NCBI GenBank assembly: GCA_000349905.1
Contig: KB722742.1
Coordinates: 602,692 to 666,691, forward strand
From: Volvariella volvacea V23
Lineage: Eukaryota; Basidiomycota; Agaricomycetes; Agaricales; Pluteaceae
DNA: 64,000 nucleotides
Reading direction: 5' to 3'
The notes beneath the pieces are model-generated. The model did not search any database and was not told the DNA's origin. It saw nothing but the letters and a program-made list of their open reading frames with translations. This document shows, piece by piece, positions 1 through 9,657 of the stretch. A program made the position numbers and the translations under genes. How positions within the stretch are numbered: the stretch's first letter is position 1; each line of letters begins with the position of its first letter.

Positions 1-1
1 G

Positions 2-685
2 GAGCAGGAAAAGGAAAAGGAAGAGAAGCGAACCGAGCTTGCCCTCAAGTTAGTCTGCTCCACTACTGTTGAGCCGCCGAGTTATACTTACTTAATATGT
101 ATGATCAGGGAGCAAGACTTCTTGAACTATGTAGTTTTGCATGACTACCGCAGGGCGATACAGCTTGCTTTAGCGATGGAGCAACCAGGAAGACTCCTCA
201 CGTTGTTCAAGGAGCTCCAATCATCAAGAGAGCGATCAACTCCAGACTCCATCACGGGACATACATCCTTAGACAAGCTTATTTTGGCCATTGATAGTCC
301 AAGTTTGGCCAAGTTGCTTCGCTACATTCGTGATTGGAATACCAATGCCAAGACCAGCGAGGTCGCGCAGTCTTTGCTTTATGCCATCGTCAAATTGCGA
401 TCGGCTGACGACCTGCTCAAAGCGTTCCAGGCCGAAACGGCTGAAACCGCGCTTTCACACAGTACACCAAGGGTGGCGAACACGGGAACGACCGCTTTGA
501 AGGAACTTATTGACGCCTTTATTCCCTACACAGAGCGACATCTAACTCGTCTAGATCGTCTAGTGCAAGACAGCTATATGATAGATTACATACTCGGGGA
601 AATGGATGATGGTATGTTCGATGGAGTTGACCAGGACGACATGGATGTGGATGTGATAGGTACAACAGTAAGTACACGGGTGTAG
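2..685 (+). CDS. UTP13: U3 snoRNP WD40 protein UTP13, C-terminal part (5' partial)
   Basis: Only the 3' end is in the window. A short acidic/lysine-rich piece (2-48) is joined across an intron (49-108, GT-AG) to the Utp13 C-terminal domain (109-685). That domain includes NYVVLHDYRRAIQLALAMEQ, a run around RYIRDWNTNAKTSEVAQSLL, and RLVQDSYMIDYILGEMD. In the family, Utp13 is a nucleolar UTP-B subunit of the small-subunit processome needed for 18S rRNA maturation. The WD40 propeller must lie upstream of base 1. The frame closes at TAG 683-685, but a perfect GTAAGT donor overlaps this end: removing 669-723 would extend the frame with a basic RPKK tail to TAG 828-830. I cannot decide between the two ends. 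Confidence 0.9.
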   Translation, partial: EQEKEKEEKRTELALKLVCSTTVEPPSYTYLICMIREQDFLNYVVLHDYRRAIQLALAMEQPGRLLTLFKELQSSRERSTPDSITGHTSLDKLILAIDSPSLAKLLRYIRDWNTNAKTSEVAQSLLYAIVKLRSADDLLKAFQAETAETALSHSTPRVANTGTTALKELIDAFIPYTERHLTRLDRLVQDSYMIDYILGEMDDGMFDGVDQDDMDVDVIGTTVSTRV

Positions 686-776
686 GTCAAAATTGGTCGT
701 GGTACATATCGCAAATGTACAGGTCTCGCGACCTAAAAAAATGACGGGTAGCGGCTCGTCTAGTGCAATCGCATGC

Positions 777-1613
777 TTATCTCAAATCCAGCCTTCCGAG
801 TCTGCATCCTTGTACACCATTGAAAAGTAGAACCAATTCACCATCCTGCAGGTCTTCCAGGGTCAGATCGCTAAACGTCGCTTCCCTAATAAGACCCTGC
901 TCTAGCAACCAGCGGCGAAGCACCCCAGGTAGGCACCCTGAAGTCGAGGCTGGTGTAACCCAAAAAGGTGACCGATACACGGCGAAGTTACAGATGGTGG
1001 TTTCGGTAAGCTGATGGTTGTTGTTGTACAAAATAGCATCAAATGGGGCGCCCGTGGGTTCGAAGGATAATTTATTTCGAGCTCGAGCCTCGTCATAGGC
1101 CTTACGCTGGGTGGTCTTTGTCTTGGTAAAAATGGATGTCTCCGTTGGTCGAGAATCGAGGGTAACCTGCAGAATTTCCACGCCCTGGAGCTGTAAAATT
1201 TCTTCGGGAGGCAGGTAGGCAAGTCTCGTTGGGTCAGCTGATAGAGCTGGAACAGTAGAAGCGGTAACGAGGATTCTTCCTCCCCTGTCGATCGTAATAC
1301 GGATCTAGCCCAAGAATTTTATCAGAAGACCAGTTGCAACCCGTGTGGCTGGTCGACCCACCTTGCACGATGTTGGGGACTCAGTAGTAGTGATTTCATC
1401 GACAACCTTTTGACACTCGTCCTTGAGGCTCTCATAAGTTACTTTCGTTGCTACAGCCTCCCAGCCATGCAGCCTGGCGGCCTCTAACAGCCGATCAAGG
1501 TGGTAAGGCAGTAACATGAATGGTGAGCTGCCATCTGCGTCATCGTTCCAGCTGCAAGTCCGTAGAAACGGATCGTAGCGTGTGGAAGTGAGCAGCTCGT
1601 ACTCCAATTCCAT
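777..1613 (-). CDS. Aminodeoxychorismate-lyase-like class IV aminotransferase
   Basis: This is a PLP-fold type IV (branched-chain aminotransferase/ADC lyase) protein of about 259 residues. Exon 1 (1362-1613) begins MELEYELLTSTRYDPFL and contains FMLLPYHLDRLLEAARLHGW, the family start and HxxRL region. Exon 2 (777-1304) has KIRITIDRGGRI, the core RARNKLSFEPTGAPFDAILYN, and ETTICNFAVYR followed by GCLPGVLRRWLLEQGLIRE. The in-frame TAG at 1305-1307 is the end of a 57-nt intron (donor GTGGGT), so the gene is not broken. Upstream in-frame codons to about 1766 look unlike the family, so I start at 1613. In fungi this fold makes p-aminobenzoate for folate (Abz2 type). A D-amino-acid or branched-chain aminotransferase role cannot be excluded. 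Confidence 0.82.
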
Positions 1614-2110
1614 ATGGTTGCACAAGTCTGAAAGGCAGTGAAAGCTGGATGATCCCTCTCCCGATACGTGGAAACGCGAATTTGCATTATCATGGAACGC
1701 GAACGCACTGTCGTCTTGTCGTCGATCACTATTTGTACAAGAAGTCGAAACCAAATAACCACCCAATAAGTTGATTCAATAAGTGAAGCGTGTACTTGTT
1801 AACATGAACTATAAGCCAACTGGCGCCCGCGGAGCTCTTCAACGAAATTTTACGCCGCCAGTGATAAAAAAAGGAATAACTGACGGGTATCAAAGTCTAT
1901 GGACATTATCTGCTAGACGGAATGATCACTGGGCATAAACGTCGTCCTTGGGGTACTTTGCGTCAACGGATCGTTGGTCTTGTCTGTCAGTAACAACCTC
2001 CTTCTGGACTTGAATGGAATGGACTGTGTGTCCCGTGTGACTGGCCAGAGTTTGGTTCTGTAGCCTGTATGCATTGCTGTTGGCCTAACAAAGACAATTC
2101 AGTACAGAGT
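1614..2110. other. Intergenic: upstream region of the ADC-lyase-like gene
   Basis: About 500 bases lie between the start of the aminotransferase gene and the stop of the next minus-strand gene. They should hold the promoter and leader of the former and the 3' UTR of the latter. In-frame codons up to 1766 could be an N-terminal extension, but they show no family similarity. I see no other gene. Confidence 0.5.
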
Positions 2111-3461
2111 TTAGCGAGACAAGCGGCCACCGACCTCAGATTCGACATCCAGGGTGCTGTTCATGTTCTTCAATTCGGCGCGGGCATTAATCGTATCAAG
2201 CAGAGTCTAGTGGCCATAACTGGTTAGCCACAGCACTTGCAGCCCGAGCTGTGCAGACTTACGTTGGTGTAGATACGGCCGATTGGGTAGGCGAAGAAGG
2301 CATACAAGTTGGTGTCTCGATGAAGCAAGAACGTGGCCAAATCCGCAAGCGCGAAGATGGAAGCGAAAAGTCCCGTCTGTACAGCACCTCGAATCAAGCG
2401 GTTGATTATATGGTCCGTCTTGCGGAACCCCGTCCTTGAGCGACTTAGGACAAATGTCAAAACGACTACGGGAGGCAAATAAGTCCGGGTGGCTCGAACA
2501 TAAATTTTGGCGACACGTACATGTAATAAGTAAGTCGGCAGCGGTCTGGAAACCAAGCCAGCAAGCAACGAATGGTCGGAGAGGATCAAAGTTGGCGACC
2601 CTGTTATGATGGTCAGAGTTGTCCGAGGACGAGTCACAAATTACTCACTCCTTGATAATACCTGAGCGAACACCAGCATATACACCGAAAATGAAGCCAA
2701 GGACACTCAGTAGCCCAATGATGCCAGCCAAAATCTTGCTCTTGGTCAAGATTAGAACACTGCTTTCGATCAGCGACACGTAACCCATCAACAGCATTCT
2801 CGCCTACCGATGACCAAGGAAAAATTGCGAGAGGATGGCGGCCACCGAGGTGGCGATTGCAGTAAAAGGGATAGTCCAACTAACAACTTGTAGGCGGTCA
2901 GGAGCTGGTAGAATTATGGGATGGTGGAGAGTAAGACTCACAGAACAAGCTGGCAGGGTTGTTGTAATTTGTAACGCTGCGGAGGATAATTGACAAATCG
3001 ATCTTTGAGGTGGTGCCGGAGCTACTTACCACATCTCCCATGCCGCATACACTGCACTGCGATAAGTCAGTACGCAAGCAATCATTGCAAATGCGACGAC
3101 TGTACTTACACCGCACTATGAACGGTATCCGTGACAAAGAGCGCTCCAACAACGCTTCTGATCCACAGGGGGTCATTGAATTCTGTCCAACACGCACATC
3201 AGATCATCAAATGTCGCGCTCATTAATGAAGAGCTATTGACGTACTAGTGAGGTGATATACCAAGAATTGGTATGTCACAAGACCGTATAGATAGGTGTT
3301 GACTAGATATTGAATACCTCATTAGGAAGGGGTTAAGTGCATCACAGGCCGACTCACGGAACAACCCCAAGAGGAGGATACCTTTGAAATAATAGGATCA
3401 GTGGTAAAGTCAACGGTAGAGGCGTGACCAACGCACCAACGGTCATATCAAAGAGTCCCAT
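2111..3461 (-). CDS. DUF6534 seven-helix membrane protein
   Basis: A gene of about nine short exons rebuilt by hand (about 275 aa). It starts MGLFDMTVGILLLGLF and continues YLVNTYLYGLVTYQFLVYHL, FNDPLWIRSVVGALFVTDTV, CVTNYNNPASLFFVSWTIPF, SVAAILSQFFLGHR and ILAGIIGLLSVLGFIFGVYA. It then enters the diagnostic DUF6534 block SRTGFRKTDHIINRLIRGAV and LYAFFAYPIGRIYTNTLLDT before a short polar tail. Stop is TAA at 2111-2113 and the last intron is 2207-2262. Seven hydrophobic segments are apparent. The family is greatly expanded in Agaricomycetes and has no known function. It looks GPCR-like, but I would not call it a receptor. Splice joins were chosen so that every intron is GT-AG and the frame stays open. 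Confidence 0.85.
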
Positions 3462-3974
3462 GGTGAATAATTATTGTTGGAAGGATGAGGCGAACGTAGG
3501 TCCCCACTGGCCTTTTTATTTGCTCAAGCCTTCGGTACGAATTTGGAACCTAAGGGTCCCCGTCGCTTCGAGGTCGCCGTACTCCTCACTTCGTGGAAGG
3601 GTCGACGACTTCCGGTCCATCCGGCCGTTTGGTTGGAATTCACTTTGCCGATAACTGCTCCTTTTGATTGCCAGTAGAACCATGGCGCCTTCAGTCCTGA
3701 CGACCAGAAGTTTCCGATCCAAGGGTCGCAGTTCAGCGGCCCTATGTTGTTACGGGCAAACCGCGCCGAGTGGCACTGGCTGGTTCGGCACCCCAGCTCG
3801 TCAGGGATCGGCCCTCATGATCTTAGATTTTCTACAAGACTCTGATCCGTGAGGTGTATCCGTACTATCTTGTGGCCCTGTTGCACAAGGAATTTGGCAA
3901 AGTCAGCATTTTTTGGTCACCATAATCCTCCCCATAAATACGTGCTTGAAAAGTCCAGACTTCCTCAACACATC
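3462..3974. other. Intergenic, divergent promoter region with no recognised gene
   Basis: These 513 bases separate the divergent DUF6534 and O-methyltransferase genes. Short open frames occur on both strands (for example 3516-3722 minus, 3664-3852 plus), but their translations resemble no family I know and carry no splice context. A TATA-like CATAAATA lies at about 3934-3941, roughly 35 bases before the methyltransferase ATG, and could be its core promoter. Confidence 0.5.
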
Positions 3975-5878
3975 ATGTCCCTCTCTGAGATAACCAGCCT
4001 CCAACAAACCCTGAATAGCGCGCTTGATGCCTTCAAGGCAGAAATCGCCGCCCAAGGTCTCCCTGAACCCTCCTTGAACACTTCCAAACCCCACCCAATC
4101 GATGATATCAGCTACTTGCCGACGCCTGCGATGTACGAAGCTCGCAGAGTCGCCCTGGCTAGTCTGGTATAAAATTATCCTCTAGTAACGAGCCACCCTA
4201 TTGATCGTTGCATATTTAGGGTTTGTTGAAGTCCCTCGTCCAGTCTCCGCATGATGCGGTAGCCGCTAGTACATGGTCCACGCTCGAGATTGCGAGCATC
4301 CGTCTCGCAGCTGACATTGGCCTCGCTACTGTGTTGGGCGACTCCGAGGAGGGTCTCAGCATCGAGGAAATTGCTGCCAAGACCGGTGTCGATGGCATTA
4401 AATTGGGTGCGTATATTTCGTTCGTATTAGCCGCTGTATTGTTCCTAACTGCTGGCTTTCGATGCAGAACGTGTTCTTCGACTTTTAATCACACAGGGCT
4501 GGTTTAGGGAGCCTCGACAGGGTTACTTCGCCAACAACCGCTTGAGCAACACAATTAGGAATGATCGGCCTAGTTATCATCTCGCCACTTATATGTATGT
4601 TCTCTCGCCTGTGTTGCTGCTCTATCTCCCTAACTGGGCATCCAGGAATGAGTTGTTCAGCAAGGTCTCGGATGGGTTCCCCAAGATGATCAACCATCCA
4701 GACCCAGAATTCCGCAAGAATACCGATCCCGTCCACACCGCCTTCCAAATTTCGTACAACACCGACATTTCGTTCTTCGGCGCTGATGGCTGGCTAACAA
4801 AGGACCCGGAGGAAGCCATGCGCTTTGGCCTTTCGTGAGCGTTTCCCAACTGCTGTTCGTATTCTTAGCTGAAGCCTTGATTCAGTATGGTCGCAGTTGG
4901 ACCCACATCCGATCCTGGTGTCACTGCTGACTTCCCATGGGCTGAGTTTGCAGAGGGTAAAGACGCTATCGTCGACGTTGGTGGAGGTCAGGGCACTCTC
5001 TGCTGCTCTTTGGCCGCCAGGTAAGATTGGGTTCATAGTCTTTGTTCCAGGTCATTGAGCACTCCTCTCAGATACCCAGGCATCAAGGCATTCGTAGTTC
5101 AGGATTTGCCAGAGACACGAGAAGGCGCTGAGGCCTACATCCAAGGAAAAGGGGTTTCGGACCGTGTCAAATTTGAGGCTCAGGACTTTTTCAAGCCCCA
5201 GCAACGCAAGGGCAAATATGTATTTGTGATGCAACGAGGTGCGTTCGTTGTGGCTGCTCTGTTGCTAGGCTAACGCGGTCCTGTAGTCCTTCACGACTGG
5301 AGCACCGAAGATGGTGAGGGAGTTCTTGTCCAATATTGCGGATATGACTGACGAGGGCGACAGGCGCCAAGATGTTGAGGCAAATCCGAGATGTGCTAAA
5401 CGATGACGTGAGTCGAGGAGGGTGACATTCGTCGAGGTGCTGATTTGATTTCCCTGGAACAGAGCCGCCTGCTTATCATTGACACTGTCATCCAACCGGC
5501 TGTCGCTTCATCCGACGGTCCCGCATTTGCGGAATCATTGGCAAAGGCGTCGAAGGATGAGTACCAGCCAGTCCCGCCACCACCGTTTATTCCGATCGAC
5601 TTTGGCGAGGCCAGTCGCATCCAACACCAAATAAATGTCGCCTTGACTGCCCTGTGCAACTGTGGGTACTGGACCTTGTTTACCGCTATGACGCTGACTG
5701 GTTTCTGCAGCCTTCGAACGCACCCTGCCTCAGCTGAATGAGATGGTCGAACTCGCAGGGCTGAAGGTGAAGAAGGTGCACGCCACGAGGTACGTATACC
5801 ACAAGCACTGGAGTGTCTCCGCTGACTTGTTGGTGCAGAGGCTGGGCATCAATCACGGAGGTCGTGCTGCCTGCATAG
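3975..5878 (+). CDS. SAM-dependent O-methyltransferase, plant-type family 2
   Basis: A multi-exon gene of about 450 residues. Exon 1 is 3975-4166 and exon 2 starts at 4220. The N-terminal half is the dimerisation/winged-helix domain (STLEIASIRLAADIGLATVL, ERVLRLLITQGWFREP, GYFANNRLSNTIR). The C-terminal half is the Rossmann methyltransferase: AIVDVGGGQGTLCCSLAARY is the SAM-binding glycine loop, and VLHDWSTEDGAKML carries the family's catalytic-base histidine. It ends GWASITEVVLPA, typical of fungal members. It transfers a methyl group from SAM to a hydroxyl on a small aromatic substrate, which I cannot name. There is no polyketide synthase or other secondary-metabolism gene nearby, so a biosynthetic cluster is not supported. 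Confidence 0.93.
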
Positions 5879-6049
5879 AGTAGATAGAGTAGTACTCGCG
5901 TAATACATAATAGACCTCGTTGTGACTGGAGCCGTGTGCACGTGATGTGGACTGCGCAACAGCAGGATAGAAAGCTCCAAGGGTCTGACCTCCCCGCTGC
6001 GGTCGACGTCTCCTTTCTTATCACCACTCGCATTCGTCCTCGCTGTCCA

Positions 6050-9000
6050 ATGTTCACTATCAAGGCTACTTACCGCGGGGAGACCCGCAAGTTTGGCTTC
6101 TCTGAAAGCAACAGTTTCCCTTCCTTTGACCAGTTGTACCACCAGGTACCGTACCCATTCCTTAGCGCATCACCCTCCTAACCGCTCTCTGGACAGTTAT
6201 ATCGAGTTTTCCCTATCAGCTCCAATTTCACTCTTTGCCAACTGCTTTTCCTTCCAAATAGTAACCACCAGTCCCGTATCCTCCTCAGTAAGGAGGTCAG
6301 GAACGAGGCAGATTACATTGACTGTATTGCCCAGTTCTCCGGGCGCACATGGCCCAATCCTTTGCTCAAGTTCACCGTCTCAGATGATACTCCTCATAAA
6401 GCTCCGGCTGTACAGCCAGTGCCAGTCCCATCTCAGGTATTCCCTATTTCCCACATCCCGCCACCGCCTATTATCTACTCGGCGCATGTACCCACTATTC
6501 CCTCTGCCATGGACGTTGATCCCCCCTTCACGAGCCGCACTCCAAAGCCAACCTCAGCGCCATGCTGCCCCGTGGCGGAGTGCAAGCGCGAAGTGCATAG
6601 CTTGCTCATAAACTTCCAAGAAGACCTCACTCGACTCGTGACGAATACCTTTGGATCAACCAACCACGGCGCTAGCAACCAGGCAATGGGTATATCTACA
6701 ACTGCTGCTCCTTCTGCGTCAATGGCGTGCTCTCGGTGCCTTGTGCCTTGTCAAAGAATGTGGTATGAGTGTGATATGTGCCACATTGTTTTGGTTAGTA
6801 TTAGTTCATGCCGCCCCTCTGGTGTTGATGCTTACTATAATCTAGTGTGCTGGCTGCAAGGTCCACGATGACCAAACTGACATAGGCAAATTTCGCTGCT
6901 ATTCGACATTTGGTGCCCATATTATGACCGCCAAGGGAGGATGCCCATACACAGCTCCTTCTGCCTCAAGCACCTCCAGTCGGTCATTCCCGGTCCCTTC
7001 TCTCGCCCCTTCGCCATATGCGCCAAACGGTTCCGCTCAAGGCGCTAGCCCAACCTCCGGGGGATCATTCATCCCCCCTACTCCCGGCGCACCAGGTTCC
7101 TCCTTGTTGGACCCACCGCAGACTTCCGTTCATGTTGGTGTGTATTGCGACATGTGCGACAGCCTGATTCACGGCGTTCGCCACAAATGCGCCGACTGTC
7201 CTGGTATGTTTGCTTAGCGTGCTACTTGCATCTACTCAACGCGTTTAGATTATGACCTATGCACGCCGTGCTATGACGGGGGTGCACCAGACCGTCACAA
7301 TCCCTTCCACGTGTTCATCGACATCCAGAAACCCAGGACAACTTCGGGGCCCCCGCCAGTTGGTCGATATGGTGCTCTTAATGCGGCTTCATCACCTTCC
7401 CAAGCCGAGCTGCCTGCTCACTACGCCACCTGTGATCTTTGTGAATCCAGGATCAGAGGTGATCGCTTCGTACGTCTTTGCAGTCAGTACCCGAAAGGTG
7501 TACTCATAGTTCGTCCAGAAATGTGTCGTCTGTCCTGATTTCGATACTTGTGGCTCTTGTTTCAGGTGAGCACGTTACCTTGTCTTCTGGTCGCATCTGA
7601 CGCCCCCTAGCATCACTGGAGACCAGCACCCACACCACAGCTTTGTTCGGATTTCCAAGCCCTCGGATTACATTGTGAGCAAATAGCAAGACATTGTGTA
7701 TTGAATTTAACTCAACTCCATTACAGCTCCGCGGAAGGGCTCATGCCAATGCTCATATGGCTACGTGCAATGGCAAGTCACTTTATTTATCATTAAAGTC
7801 CCATAACTTATATCATGCAGAGTGTGCAAAGGTGATTCACGGCGTACGCTACAAGGTATGTTAGCAGGATGTCATGAGAACCACGTTGTAACTAATACTT
7901 CCTCAGTGTTTGCATCCCTCGTGCCCTGATTACGATCTGTGTGCCAACTGTGAGGCCCTCCCCATTGCCATTCATCCGGAAACGCACCCTCTGCTTAAAA
8001 TTAAGACCCCCGACACCACCATACCCCGAATCGCGCGTAGCGAGGAGTCTACTCTCCAAGCACAGTATGATCGTGAAGTTGTGCAGCCTGAGCCTTCTCC
8101 AACGGCGTTGTCATTCAATCATGGGTTCATGCGCAACCCGTACCTCAATCTGGCTCACTCTGCGCCTTCGTCACCTGCACCATCCGTCAAGCTTGATTTG
8201 ACTACGCCAGCACGCTCACCTTCACCAGCTTCCTCCATTATTAATTTCAACCAACCATCATCTCCCACATTTTTCCCACCTAGGACGCCTTCTCCTGCTC
8301 CTCGACCCCTGAATGAATACTCCCCTGTCTTTAGGGCCCCCTCCCCCCTGCCGTTGGTTGAACTTGAAACGGATCAGGCATCAAATGTGCCAGCGAATAC
8401 CAACACAGCGAGCGTCAGGCCTGCTTCACGGGCCTCCAGCCTTCCACCGTTATGGCATAGATTCTCGACGCTAACGGTGTCAGAGGAGAACCTTAGCAAC
8501 ACAGACAATACGGTTGCCCCCTTGATCGATACCGACAACACGGCAACTAAGAGTTACAGCCCTACTTCACCGTCTACTGCGAAGCCCGCTGATACTGAGG
8601 CGACTACCCCAGCAGCTAGCCCAGCTTGGCCCGGGGTTGCTTCTGGGCTGCAGCACCTGCTGGGACCCACCGTAGCGAAAGTTGAAGTCGAGTCGCAAAC
8701 CACTCGTGCACAACAGGAATCAGAGACTGGACAATTGGCTGATGAGCCGGCAAATCCCTTCTCACTCTCAAGTTTCCTCAGCACACGCAATTCATTCAAG
8801 GCCCTGGAGGAACAGATCGCGACAAAGTTGAAGATCCAGCTACCCATCGAGAGCAGTTTAAGGGCTGGCTTCGTCGACGATGTGACTGTCCCTGATGGGC
8901 AAGTGTTTCCCCCCGGTGCAGAATTTGTCAAATGCTGGAAGATGACCAACACTGGAGAACATGCATGGCCAGAAACGACTGAGCTTGTGTTTGTTGCGGG

Positions 9001-9575
9001 CGAATCGCTGGGATACTCTCAAGGCGTCAAGATTGGTGTGGTCGAACCGGGAAAGACGGTCGAACTGAGCACTAGCGAATTGAAGGTACGCCGTTAAGGT
9101 TGTTCTCCGTGATCGAGGATAATGATGGTCATCCCAGGCACCGGAGACCCCCGGGCGGTACATGAGCTACTGGAAACTCAGGAGTAACGGACATGTATTT
9201 GGAGATAGCATCTGGATCGAGTGCGTAATTTATTCGGGTATCACCTTACCCCATACTGAAATAGGTTATAGCCTCACTGTTGCTGATGAGCGTTCTAACG
9301 AATCGTTGGCCTCCTCTGCAATAATCATGCCAACTGCCCTCCCTAGCCAGGGAGCCTTGTCAGTTGTGGAGGTCTCGCCGACGGATGCTTCTGGGCCTAG
9401 CATCCCGACTACTGAGGTTGACCAACATAGCGATGAGGGGTCGATTATCTCGTTTGTTAGCAGCCGCCTTAGCTCGATCGAGGGAGATGACGCTGCGTGG
9501 GAGGAAGCGCAGAACCAAGCGCAAGAGGACGCCGACTTTGTCGTGTTGCTGGATGAGCGTTCTGCGTCCGAGTAA
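6050..9575 (+). CDS. NBR1: NBR1-type selective autophagy cargo receptor
   Basis: The order of domains fits NBR1. A PB1-like domain (TIKATYRGETRKFGF, then LYRVFPISSNFTLCQLLFL) starts the protein. Four zinc modules follow: MACSRCLVPCQRMWYECDMC, VYCDMCDSLIHGVRHKCADC, ATCDLCESRIRGDRFKCVVC and TCNECAKVIHGVRYKC. A Pro/Ser-rich linker leads to the FW (NBR1 four-tryptophan) domain at about 8840-9240, with VFPPGAEFVKCWKMTNTGEH and TPGRYMSYWKLRSNGHVFGD. The last residues hold an acidic EDADFVVLL, a good LIR (F-x-x-L) for Atg8 binding. No UBA domain is seen; fungal NBR1 proteins often lack it. In the cytosol, family members bring cargo to autophagosomes. ATG 6050 is the first in frame before the PB1 region. 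One intron in the fourth zinc module is GC-AG (7773-7820). Confidence 0.92.
7773..7820 (+). other. GC-AG intron inside the fourth zinc module of NBR1
   Basis: Coding sequence reads ATGTCN-like (aca tgc aat g) up to 7772 and resumes with a split Glu codon at 7821, restoring C-N-E-C, the first metal pair of the module. The 48-nt intron starts GCAAGT and ends GCAG. No GT donor nearby gives an open frame, so a GC donor is the simplest reading. Confidence 0.75.
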
Positions 9576-9657
9576 TGAGATGGACTATTGAATGTTTTGA
9601 ATGTTTGGATTGTGCTCATGTACAAATATAATGAGTTGTGACGTCACAACGGCAGAT

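Noticed and set aside
1305..1307. In-frame TAG in the ADC-lyase-like gene, suggesting a pseudogene
   Set aside because: It is the 3' end of a 57-nt GT-AG intron (1305-1361). Splicing joins PTSCK to IRITIDRGG in frame, as the family requires.
3516..3852. Short frames between DUF6534 and the methyltransferase
   Set aside because: They are 60-76 codons long on both strands, without similarity or splice context. The region is better read as a promoter.
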